NCBI RefSeq assembly: GCF_900537115.1
Contig: NZ_UNRG01000001.1
Span: 497,121 to 561,120 of the forward strand
Length of the DNA: 64,000 bases
From: Arthrobacter sp. Alg241-R88
GTDB taxonomy: Bacteria > Actinomycetota > Actinomycetes > Actinomycetales > Micrococcaceae
Reading direction: 5' to 3'
Shown here: piece by piece, positions 34,515 through 41,408 of the stretch
How positions within the stretch are numbered: position 1 is the first letter of the stretch
Layout: each line of letters begins with the position of its first letter
Translations under genes and position numbers: made by a program
The notes under the pieces: model-generated
The model's input: only the letters and a program-made list of their open reading frames with translations
Databases searched by the model: none
Told to the model about the DNA's origin: nothing

Positions 34515-35293
34515 CGGAATACCTTTGTCTGGTTGACGACTCCGTTGGTGCCCTCGGTGGCGTTAGCCGGCTCCTTCGAGAGGTAGATCTTCCCGAATTC
34601 TGCGGCGTACACGAGCTTTTCGGCGTCAACGGCGTTCCTGGCGAATGTGATCAGGTAGGAGTCACTTGAGGTCTGCTTGTCCTGGCTGTCTGCATTCAGT
34701 GCGCCTTGGGAGCTGGCCTGTGTTGCCTCGCCCTGCGTCTGAGCTGCTTGACCGGAGCTGAACTGGACCGCCGTAACCAAGACTTTGTGGAATGTCAGCT
34801 GCGTTCCGCTGCCACCCTCGGCTTCTGTCCCACCGGCATCGCCAAGGGAAATAAACACGCCGACCGTGTCGCCGGCCTGAATTTTTCCACCGACAACACG
34901 GTCGATGCTGAGGCGTACGGTGATCTCCTGAAGGCCTTCTGGAACCTCGACCCTGGCTGGCCCCAGGAACGCATTAGCGTCCACCATGCGGCTGGTCAGG
35001 AGCTGTTCGCCTGGCTCTAGGGCTATTGAGGTTACTTTCGAACCCAGCGAGCCAAGGTCGTCAACGACTCCTTCGGCCACTGCGGTTCGCGGAACAGTCT
35101 TGGTGATGAGGTACTGGCCGAGCTGGCTGGCCGGGGTGCCGGCAGCCACCTCCTGCTTTACTACAAGGACGTCTTCCGTTTCGGTGTTGGCAAGCGCGCG
35201 GCGATCCGCGCCTTGTACGTAATTGAAAAGAAGGACCGTGCCTATGATTGCGACAACCAATGCGGCAATGCCTCCCAGTAGGCGTGCTTTCAT
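34511..35293 (-). CDS. cpaB: Tad pilus protein CpaB/RcpC with SAF domain, locus 2
   Basis: 260 aa from the ATG at 35293 (KARLLGGIAALVVAIIGTVL), chosen because it gives the usual short N-terminus and membrane anchor; an upstream in-frame ATG would add 34 Arg-rich residues not seen in the family and overlaps the end of the preceding gene. SAF domain at about 42-115 (VLVVKQEVAAGTPASQLGQY, LEPGEQLLTSRMV), then RLSIDRVVGGKIQAGDTVGV. The spacer near 165-200 is rich in Gln/Ser/Ala. Confidence 0.84.
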   Translation of the reverse strand: MKARLLGGIAALVVAIIGTVLLFNYVQGADRRALANTETEDVLVVKQEVAAGTPASQLGQYLITKTVPRTAVAEGVVDDLGSLGSKVTSIALEPGEQLLTSRMVDANAFLGPARVEVPEGLQEITVRLSIDRVVGGKIQAGDTVGVFISLGDAGGTEAEGGSGTQLTFHKVLVTAVQFSSGQAAQTQGEATQASSQGALNADSQDKQTSSDSYLITFARNAVDAEKLVYAAEFGKIYLSKEPANATEGTNGVVNQTKVFR

Positions 35294-35313
35294 TGCTTTC
35301 CCCTTAGTAATGG

Positions 35314-36279
35314 TTACTTGATTAGGTGGGGCGGCAGTTCGGCGCCGCCTCCGGAGTAGCCGCCGTCGCCGTACGACGCAGGATCGGCGACCCAACTGAC
35401 GAATTTCCCGCGGACGCCTCGATCACTTCCTCCGAGACCGGTTAGGTCACCACCAGAGGCGCCTGGAAAGCTGTACCCCAGCAGCAGAAAGGCGGCGTAA
35501 CCCTTGATGTAGTACTTCCCGCCGGCCCCAGTACCCGTTGCCGGTGTGAAGACTGGGAAGAAAATCACCTTGTTGAGGTACGTGGGAATGACGTCTTTGC
35601 ACTCGGACGGAATACTCAGGCCTGTATTAGTCTTCGCGTACGGGTCCACCACGCTTGCCGTGGACAGATCATCCGGGTACACGGTCGCCTGGCATTTTCC
35701 TGGGTCGGGCATGAGCCACTCGAACCCACCTGGAATAGCTGCGCCCGACGGGCTGTCGCTGACGCAAGTTTCGCTTCCATGCGTAAGGATCGTGTGAACC
35801 GCGCCGTCCACGTCGAACTGACAAGGCGCAAAAGTGATTGGAAGGGTGGCGGGCCCAGAACCTGGATATCCCCATGCGGCCGTCGAAGTGGCTCCGACAG
35901 TGACGGGCCCTGTGTCGAGGGCACTTGCAAACATTTTCGTCAAAAAGCTTGAGGACCCATTTCTGGTCGATGTTGTGACGGTAACTTGGCCAGTAACACT
36001 GAGATCTACTGCTGCGTCACTGGTGTTGTCATTGGAATTAGCATTCGCCAACGGGCCGGCAAGCGACGGTATGCATGGTCCCGGGTCGCAACTTTCGGCA
36101 ACAGCCAGAGCCCCGGCGTCTGCACCGTTCTGTAGCTGCGAGCGCTCAGCGTAAATTTGACCGACATCAACGGCCATAGCGCCGGCGCCGATGAGAACAA
36201 GCATCATAACCGCCACCGTTACACCTGCCGCGCCGCGTTCACCTTCCGTGCCCCTTGCCTTCATATTCAGCCGCCACAT
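35314..36279 (-). CDS. TadG-like Flp-associated protein, locus 2
   Basis: 321 aa. N-terminal TadG motif GERGAAGVTVAVMMLVLIGA followed by GAMAVDVGQIYAERSQLQNG and ADAGALAVAESC. The rest is a secreted domain with several Cys (SCDPGPC, APCQFD, ETCVSD, SECKDV) and many Gly, Ser and Thr. The ATG overlaps the end of tadE by 13 nt with an AAGGGGG site, the same geometry as in locus 1. Function inferred from operon position and the N-terminal motif. Confidence 0.78.
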   Translation of the reverse strand: MWRLNMKARGTEGERGAAGVTVAVMMLVLIGAGAMAVDVGQIYAERSQLQNGADAGALAVAESCDPGPCIPSLAGPLANANSNDNTSDAAVDLSVTGQVTVTTSTRNGSSSFLTKMFASALDTGPVTVGATSTAAWGYPGSGPATLPITFAPCQFDVDGAVHTILTHGSETCVSDSPSGAAIPGGFEWLMPDPGKCQATVYPDDLSTASVVDPYAKTNTGLSIPSECKDVIPTYLNKVIFFPVFTPATGTGAGGKYYIKGYAAFLLLGYSFPGASGGDLTGLGGSDRGVRGKFVSWVADPASYGDGGYSGGGAELPPHLIK

Positions 36280-36665
36280 TGCATGGCCCCCTTGCCGGTA
36301 ACTGTGATTGTGGACCCAAAAAATCCCGTCAAGGATGGACCGCTGTACTGAACAGTCACTAGGGCGGTTGAAGCCGGCGTTGCCGCGGGACAGGTTGCCG
36401 CCGAGTAGTCGAAGGTGAGGAGCGATGAGTTGATCGAAGGCGCTCCGGCCTTGCCGGCTGCAGTTGCCTTCGTCGCGTCCTTGGTGATGGCCATAGTCCG
36501 GGCAGCCTCCCGGGATGCCTGTGTCACCGACACTTGGATGTTGTAGGCGTTGGAGAATTCGACGATGGCGATAATGATCGCGACCAGGATCGGGGCAACA
36601 AGAGCGAACTCGACGGCAACTGCACCTCGCTCGTCACGTTTCCGAGTTTTATGGCTGCTTTTCAA
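36267..36665 (-). CDS. tadE: TadE-like minor pseudopilin, locus 2
   Basis: 132 aa from the TTG at 36665 (KSSHKTRKRDERG), chosen for the AGGGGGA site 5 nt upstream; a longer frame from ATG 36728 would run through the hairpin at 36704-36730 and adds unrelated residues. Leader ends DERG, mature part AVAVEFALVAPILVAIIIAI with Glu at +5, then VEFSNAYNIQVSVTQASREA. It ends AMQCGG, like the locus 1 copy (AMLCGG). Confidence 0.83.
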   Translation of the reverse strand: MKSSHKTRKRDERGAVAVEFALVAPILVAIIIAIVEFSNAYNIQVSVTQASREAARTMAITKDATKATAAGKAGAPSINSSLLTFDYSAATCPAATPASTALVTVQYSGPSLTGFFGSTITVTGKGAMQCGG

Positions 36666-36703
36666 CGGGTCCCCCTGGACGGTTGCAGCGTGAAATAAGT
36701 GCG

Positions 36704-36730
36704 GTGTGCCGCGCTGATAGCGCGGCACAC
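36704..36730 (-). terminator. GC hairpin between flp and tadE, locus 2
   Basis: Perfect 12-bp stem GTGTGCCGCGCT (36704-36715) / AGCGCGGCACAC (36719-36730) with a 3-nt loop, 12 bp after the second flp stop. No T-run on the minus strand. The structure has the same place but a different sequence from that in locus 1. Confidence 0.6.
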
Positions 36731-36742
36731 CCTTGCTTAGAG

Positions 36743-36943
36743 TTACCAGCCGCTTACGGTGGTACCGAGCGTGCTGAACCAGGTGTTCAAGGTGGTTCCG
36801 AAGAACCCAACGCCCACCACGAGGACCAAAGCAATCAAACCGACAAGGAGCGAGTACTCAGTTGCGGTCGCACCCTTCTGAGACTTGAACTCCGTTTGGA
36901 GCCAGGCCTGCAAGCTACGACTGAGAAGAAGCAAGTTCTTCAT
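36743..36943 (-). CDS. flp: Flp-type major pilin B, locus 2
   Basis: 66 aa. Leader ends SQKG; mature region ATATEYSLLVGLIALVLVVG with Glu at +5, then VGFFGTTLNTWFSTLGTTVSGW. From residue 24 on it differs from the pilin at 36969-37169 by one residue (GTT versus GRT), while the leaders differ. GGAGCTCC precedes the ATG. Tandem pilin genes suggest high pilin dosage or two co-assembled subunits. Confidence 0.9.
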   Translation of the reverse strand: MKNLLLLSRSLQAWLQTEFKSQKGATATEYSLLVGLIALVLVVGVGFFGTTLNTWFSTLGTTVSGW

Positions 36944-36968
36944 CGTGGAGCTCCTATTCCTGGTCGAG

Positions 36969-37169
36969 TTACCAGCCGCTAACGGTGGTCCCGAGAGTGC
37001 TGAACCAGGTGTTCAGGGTCCGCCCGAAGAAGCCGACCCCTACCACCAGGACAAGCGCAATGAGACCCACCAGCAGTGAGTACTCCGTGGCCGTGGCGCC
37101 CTTTTCGGATTCAAACCGATCCTTGATGCCGGCGATAAAAGCCATCATCGAGACCATAAGTGAAGTCAT
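36969..37169 (-). CDS. flp: Flp-type major pilin A, locus 2
   Basis: 66 aa, first gene of tad operon 2. Leader SLMVSMMAFIAGIKDRFESE-KG, then ATATEYSLLVGLIALVLVVG and GRTLNTWFSTLGTTVSGW. The mature sequence is nearly identical to that of the next pilin, whereas the leader is unrelated, as if only the mature part is kept alike. An AAAGGA site lies 8 nt before the ATG. Confidence 0.9.
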   Translation of the reverse strand: MTSLMVSMMAFIAGIKDRFESEKGATATEYSLLVGLIALVLVVGVGFFGRTLNTWFSTLGTTVSGW

Positions 37170-37447
37170 TGTAATTTCCTTTAATTCGGTGAAATGGGTA
37201 AATTGATTTCAACGAATTTCCAGCTGCCCCCATAAATCCTTTAGCGGCTGGACTTCGCTAAGAAGAGATTGTCATTCGGGGGCAAGGGCAACAATGCGTA
37301 GTAGTACTCGACTTTTTACCAAGGCGCTAAAAGTACCTACTTGAAAGGTGGGGCTAGTACTCAGAAAGGCAAGCGAGTACACGTGCCTACTACTTGGACT
37401 TGAGACGCGCTTGACCGGGCCGGGGCCCGGAAAATCGCCTGAGGAAG
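37170..37447 (-). promoter_or_regulatory. tad operon 2 upstream region with repeated AGTAC motifs
   Basis: 278 bp without a gene between flp A and the prepilin peptidase gene. AGTACT occurs at 37303-37308 and 37356-37361, with related AAGTACCTACTT (37331-37342), GAGTAC (37376-37381) and CCTACTACTT (37386-37395). Such clustered near-palindromes look like operator sites. An imperfect hairpin CCAGCTGC/GCGGCTGG lies at about 37221-37251. The operon 2 promoter must be in this stretch or read through from tadV. Confidence 0.45.
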
Positions 37448-38113
37448 CTAGGTGAGGAAGAGGGCGACAGTTGCCGTAGCGCTGAGCATTGAGGGGCCGT
37501 GGGCCACTTCTGTGGCTTTGTTTCGGCCTTTTCTGCTCAGGACCAGTATCGTGACGAGGCCGTTCAGGATGAAGCCCAGGAGTCCGCCGTAGAGCAGTTG
37601 ACTCCAGCCTAAGTACCCGAGGTAAAGGCCGACGGGTGCCGCAAGTTTCACATCGCCCATCCCGATGCCGCCGGGGGAAATTAGGCGCAAAATGAGGTAG
37701 CCAACAAACAAAATGACGGACCCGAGCACCGAACGCAGAAGGTCCTCAGCCTGCTTATTGAATAACCCCGGAATTAAAAAGAGTAAAAAACCGCCCGCGA
37801 GCAGCATTAATACGAGCGGGTTCGGCAGCAAATGCTGCGCGACGTCGATTCGCGCGAGCTGCACGCCCAGCGCGGCCAGAAATATAAAAGCCGGTAAAGC
37901 AATGCTCATTCCAAACCGCAAAGTAAAGGCCGCGCACGCGAGGCCGGTAAGTGCCGCCGTCGTGATCCGGACGGAGAGGGCGGGGAGGCCGCCCAGCCGG
38001 GGAAGATGCTTGGCGATAAGCAGTTCGATGACAGGGGAGAGGGCCGATCCAAAGATGCCGGCACCAAGGACCACGAGCCAGTAAGCAGTACCCTCGTTAC
38101 TCGTTGCAAACAC
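37448..38113 (-). CDS. A24-family prepilin peptidase (TadV/CpaA type)
   Basis: 221 aa membrane aspartic protease that would cleave Flp, TadE and related leaders. Catalytic Asp90 (ARIDVAQHLLPNP) and Asp154 in the GxGD motif (GGIGMGDVKLAAPVGLYLGY). About six to seven hydrophobic segments. No N-terminal methylase-type Cys domain, as in TadV. GTG start with AGGGGGT upstream. It is the only prepilin peptidase seen in the window, although two tad operons follow. Confidence 0.88.
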   Translation of the reverse strand: MFATSNEGTAYWLVVLGAGIFGSALSPVIELLIAKHLPRLGGLPALSVRITTAALTGLACAAFTLRFGMSIALPAFIFLAALGVQLARIDVAQHLLPNPLVLMLLAGGFLLFLIPGLFNKQAEDLLRSVLGSVILFVGYLILRLISPGGIGMGDVKLAAPVGLYLGYLGWSQLLYGGLLGFILNGLVTILVLSRKGRNKATEVAHGPSMLSATATVALFLT

Positions 38114-38172
38114 TGCGACCCCCTATGTCCGTCGGGCCGGCAGGTACTGAGGCAGCCTCCGGTTACCCCATT

Positions 38173-38202
38173 TTGACCCTGAACCCCTTAACGCGCTAAT
38201 CT
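38173..38202 (+). promoter_or_regulatory. rplM-rpsI promoter
   Basis: TTGACC (38173-38178), 18-bp spacer, TAATCT (38197-38202): the best sigma-70-type match noticed in the window. Transcription would start near 38209, leaving about 200 nt of leader before rplM. The leader contains the repeated word AGGATGACT (38261-38270 and 38293-38302 regions). No gene is seen in 38114-38409. Confidence 0.65.
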
Positions 38203-38409
38203 TGGTAGTCGTTGTGCGTGTCCTATTCCGATGGTGCGTGCCCGCTGAGAATCCGGTTGCAGGATGACTCCTCAACGTGCACATTCGGAACCACAGGATG
38301 ACTGGTTACATAGAGCCCTCACCTCTGTTCCGGTAGCGCGCAGATAGTAGGTGCCCACCCCTGAGTGGCTCCTAAACAAGAACGCCAGAATAAGAACGAG
38401 GCAAACACC

Positions 38410-38853
38410 GTGCGTACGTACACCCCGAAGCCCGGCGATATCAACCGCCAGTGGCACGTCATTGACGCCACAGACGTTGTCCTTGGTCGTCTCGCGAGCC
38501 AGACCGCAATCCTGCTGCGCGGCAAGCACAAGGCCACCTTTGCATCCCACATGGACATGGGCGACTTCGTCATCATCATCAACGCTGAAAAGGTTGCCCT
38601 CACCGGCGCCAAGCTGGAGCAGAAGCGCGCTTACCGCCACTCCGGCTACCCGGGCGGCCTGACCTCCGTCAACTACGCGGAACTCCTGGAATCCAACCCG
38701 GTCCGCGCCGTTGAGAAGGCCATCAAGGGCATGCTCCCGAAGAACTCCCTCGCTGCTCAGCAGCTGGGCAAGCTGAAGGTGTACCGCGGTGCTGAGCACC
38801 CGCATGCCGCCCAGCAGCCCAAGACTTTCGAAATCACCCAGGTCGCCCAGTAG
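38410..38853 (+). CDS. rplM: 50S ribosomal protein L13
   Basis: L13 is an early 50S assembly protein. I choose GTG 38410 ([20 protein letters not shown]), giving 147 aa, the family length; the earlier ATG would add 15 residues not seen in L13. Marks: [36 protein letters not shown] and [13 protein letters not shown], then [20 protein letters not shown]. rpsI follows after 38 bp. In related genomes this pair usually follows truA directly. Confidence 0.95.
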   Translation: MRTYTPKPGDINRQWHVIDATDVVLGRLASQTAILLRGKHKATFASHMDMGDFVIIINAEKVALTGAKLEQKRAYRHSGYPGGLTSVNYAELLESNPVRAVEKAIKGMLPKNSLAAQQLGKLKVYRGAEHPHAAQQPKTFEITQVAQ

Positions 38854-38891
38854 TCCTGGCCACCAAACAACTTATCTATACAAGGAGAATC

Positions 38892-39398
38892 GTGGCTCAG
38901 AACGAAGAGACCACCGAAGCCGTAGAGGCTGAGGAAACCCTGACCAGCTACACCTCTGAAAGCTCAGCTGCTGACGCCGCTGCGCCGAAGAAGGAGCGCC
39001 CGGCACTGACCGTTGCCGGCGCAGCTGTTGGCCGCCGCAAGGAAGCCGTTGCACGCGTTCGCGTTGTTCCCGGCTCCGGCAAGTGGACCATCAACGGCCG
39101 CGCGCTGGACAACTACTTCCCGAACAAGCTGCACCAGCAGGACGTCAACGAGCCCTTCAAGATCCTCGATCTCGAAGGTGCCTACGACGTTATCGCCCGC
39201 ATCCACGGCGGCGGCATTTCCGGCCAGGCCGGTGCACTGCGCCTCGGCATCGCCCGTTCGCTGAACGAGATTGACGTTGAGAACAACCGCGCCACCCTTA
39301 AGAAGGCCGGTTACCTCTCACGTGACGCCCGCGTCATCGAGCGTAAGAAGGCCGGCCTCAAGAAGGCCCGTAAGGCTCAGCAGTACTCCAAGCGCTAA
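38892..39398 (+). CDS. rpsI: 30S ribosomal protein S9 with acidic N-terminal extension
   Basis: S9 has a C-terminal tail reaching P-site tRNA. The last 130 residues match the family ([55 protein letters not shown], and the tail [12 protein letters not shown]). The first about 38 residues ([20 protein letters not shown]) are acidic and extra. The GTG start follows AAGGAGAATC. A terminator lies 15 bp downstream. Confidence 0.96.
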   Translation: MAQNEETTEAVEAEETLTSYTSESSAADAAAPKKERPALTVAGAAVGRRKEAVARVRVVPGSGKWTINGRALDNYFPNKLHQQDVNEPFKILDLEGAYDVIARIHGGGISGQAGALRLGIARSLNEIDVENNRATLKKAGYLSRDARVIERKKAGLKKARKAQQYSKR

Positions 39399-39412
39399 AT
39401 CCGCTTGCACAG

Positions 39413-39445
39413 AAGCCCGTTCCGCCATTGGCGGGACGGGCTTTC
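39413..39445 (+). terminator. intrinsic terminator of rplM-rpsI
   Basis: AAGCCCGTTCCGCC (39413-39426) with GGCGGGACGGGCTT (39430-39443), one wobble pair, ATT loop, then TCCTGCGTTT. It lies between the convergent rpsI and the glycosyltransferase operon. Confidence 0.75.
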
Positions 39446-39458
39446 CTGCGTTTGGGTT

Positions 39459-41408
39459 CTACTTGTCTATAAGTCGGTACACGGTGGTATCGCCTAACTT
39501 TTCGGACTGAAAGTTCCCTTCAACCCATGCGGAGATCGCAGTTGAGGCTGACTCTGTCGCCTGAACTTCAAGGAAGGCCTCCTGCTGCACGAAGTAGCAA
39601 ATGTTCCCTGCTTCGACCTCATTTATAAATTCTTCAAGAGTCGGCGACGGGTCGCTTCCAGCAAAACCTCCTAGGGGCATTACCGGGCGGCCGGACTCGA
39701 GTTGTAGGCGGGCGGCGGTCTGGCTGGCGTAACTTGCAGCGGACCAGGTGCAGCCTCTCGTTCGCGCCAGCGCGTCGATTACTTCTCGGTCGGGCACACG
39801 TCCATAAGCTATGTCGTGACCCCATTCGATCTCATTCTTTCGGAGCGACTCCAAGAGATGACTTATGCTGGCGGGGTTTTTGGACATCACGCCAGACAGG
39901 GGATTAGACCCATTGAATCCAACGGTTACATTGTGAACAGAAGTCATGACCGGTCCGACCAAGACAACTCCAGCCAGAGTCGCAGCAGCGACCATCTCGA
40001 TTCGCTGATTGGGCGGGCGAATAATGAGTGCAGAGATAGCGATTATGCCGGTTGTGAGAACGGTGATGGGCAGCCAGGCGGGCCATTCAGAAGTTCCGGT
40101 AAGGATCAGCCATGTTGTTAGTAACGCGGCTAAAGCAGAAAATGCGCCACCTAAACGTCCGACTACCGAGGACCGGGCAATGAGGACTGAGTGAAGAGCA
40201 ACTCCAAGGACTAGTGCCAGGGGTGGCGCGATCGCAGCAGTGTAGTACGTATGAATTTGATTGCCCATAAAGCTGAGCAAGAGGAACCCCGTGAGGAGCC
40301 ACACGCCTGTTATGAGCACCAGGGCGCGGAAGGGCGAACTTGTCGGCAAAGCGTTCCATCGAACGACGAGAAAAATTAGCGCAAGAAGTCCGGCGAGCAA
40401 AAGCCATGAGGCCTCTTGATTGTAGTTTGCGTTGAATAACCGGAAGATGCCAGCGTCGCTATCGACTGGGCGGAATTGGCTTGGGACTTGCATGGCGGCG
40501 GGAACCAGCTTGCCGCCAACTATTCGTTCCACTCCGTTATAGGCAAGTGTCAATTCCAAGACGCTGTTTGAAGCTGACCCACCTACGTAGGGCCGTGCAT
40601 CTTTGGGTATGAGATCAACGATGGTCATCCAGAGGCCACCAGTAATTATCAGTGCTAAAGCAGATGAAGCTGCCGTCCGAAATCTTCTTGGCCAACTGAT
40701 TGGGCTGTAGACCAGATATGACAACCCAAGAGCAGGGACACTCAGCATCCCCTGCATTTGCTTCGTCATGAATGCAAGCCCCAGAAGAGCGCCGGCCACG
40801 ACGAAGGGGCCTCCGTGCCCTGTCTCGATGCTACGCAGGACGAACCATGCTGCTGCCACCATTAGCAAAAGCATTAGCGGGTCCGGATTGTTATAGCGAG
40901 ACATCAAGGTGACTATCGGTGTGGTGAAGAAAACCGCTGCGCCGAACAGGGCTGCTGGAGCAGAGGTATGCCGCCGCAGGATCATGTAGATCAGGAGTGT
41001 AGTCCCGACGCCCATCAATACTTGGGGTGCCAACATTGCTACAGGATTGAAGCCAAATAGCCTAACAGAGATGCCCATCACCCAAAGGCTCAGCGGAGGC
41101 TTGTCCACTGTTATTGAATTGCCCCAGTCCGACGACCCAAAGAAGAATGCTTTTGCGTCCATCGTCCCCGATTGAACCGCAGCGCTGTAAAAAAAGTTCG
41201 CCCAACCGTTGATACCCAAGTTCCAACCATAGAGAAGCGCATTCGTTGCCAAAAGGGCCAACAAGGCGGGGCGCTCCCACGCAGGATCCTTCAGAGGGCC
41301 GCGCCACATTTGGGGAACGACGGTTGTCACTTTCGACCGGAGCCCAGACCTGGTCACCTGAGACCGATAACCCTTCAATTTATTCCCGAAGATCGTAGAG
41401 AGTGACAC
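39459..41408 (-). CDS. GT39-family polyprenyl-sugar glycosyltransferase, YkcB-like (copy b)
   Basis: 649 aa, many (10 or more) membrane segments followed by an extracytoplasmic C-terminal domain from about residue 510. GT39/ArnT/PMT-like enzymes move a sugar from a polyprenyl carrier to an acceptor outside the membrane. Marks: GWANFFYSAAVQSG, the first-loop acidic block ITVDKPPLSLWVMG, and MSRYNNPDPLMLLLMVAAAW. The GTG start at 41408 overlaps the upstream gene by 29 nt; TTG 41378 is an alternative. Last gene of a three-gene operon. Paralogue of 41380-43350. Lower G+C than the ribosomal neighbours. Substrate unknown. Confidence 0.8.
   Translation of the reverse strand: MSLSTIFGNKLKGYRSQVTRSGLRSKVTTVVPQMWRGPLKDPAWERPALLALLATNALLYGWNLGINGWANFFYSAAVQSGTMDAKAFFFGSSDWGNSITVDKPPLSLWVMGISVRLFGFNPVAMLAPQVLMGVGTTLLIYMILRRHTSAPAALFGAAVFFTTPIVTLMSRYNNPDPLMLLLMVAAAWFVLRSIETGHGGPFVVAGALLGLAFMTKQMQGMLSVPALGLSYLVYSPISWPRRFRTAASSALALIITGGLWMTIVDLIPKDARPYVGGSASNSVLELTLAYNGVERIVGGKLVPAAMQVPSQFRPVDSDAGIFRLFNANYNQEASWLLLAGLLALIFLVVRWNALPTSSPFRALVLITGVWLLTGFLLLSFMGNQIHTYYTAAIAPPLALVLGVALHSVLIARSSVVGRLGGAFSALAALLTTWLILTGTSEWPAWLPITVLTTGIIAISALIIRPPNQRIEMVAAATLAGVVLVGPVMTSVHNVTVGFNGSNPLSGVMSKNPASISHLLESLRKNEIEWGHDIAYGRVPDREVIDALARTRGCTWSAASYASQTAARLQLESGRPVMPLGGFAGSDPSPTLEEFINEVEAGNICYFVQQEAFLEVQATESASTAISAWVEGNFQSEKLGDTTVYRLIDK

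Noticed and set aside
37170..37447. possible small gene between flp and the prepilin peptidase
   Set aside because: No frame with a start, SD and plausible protein; short repeats suit a regulatory region better.
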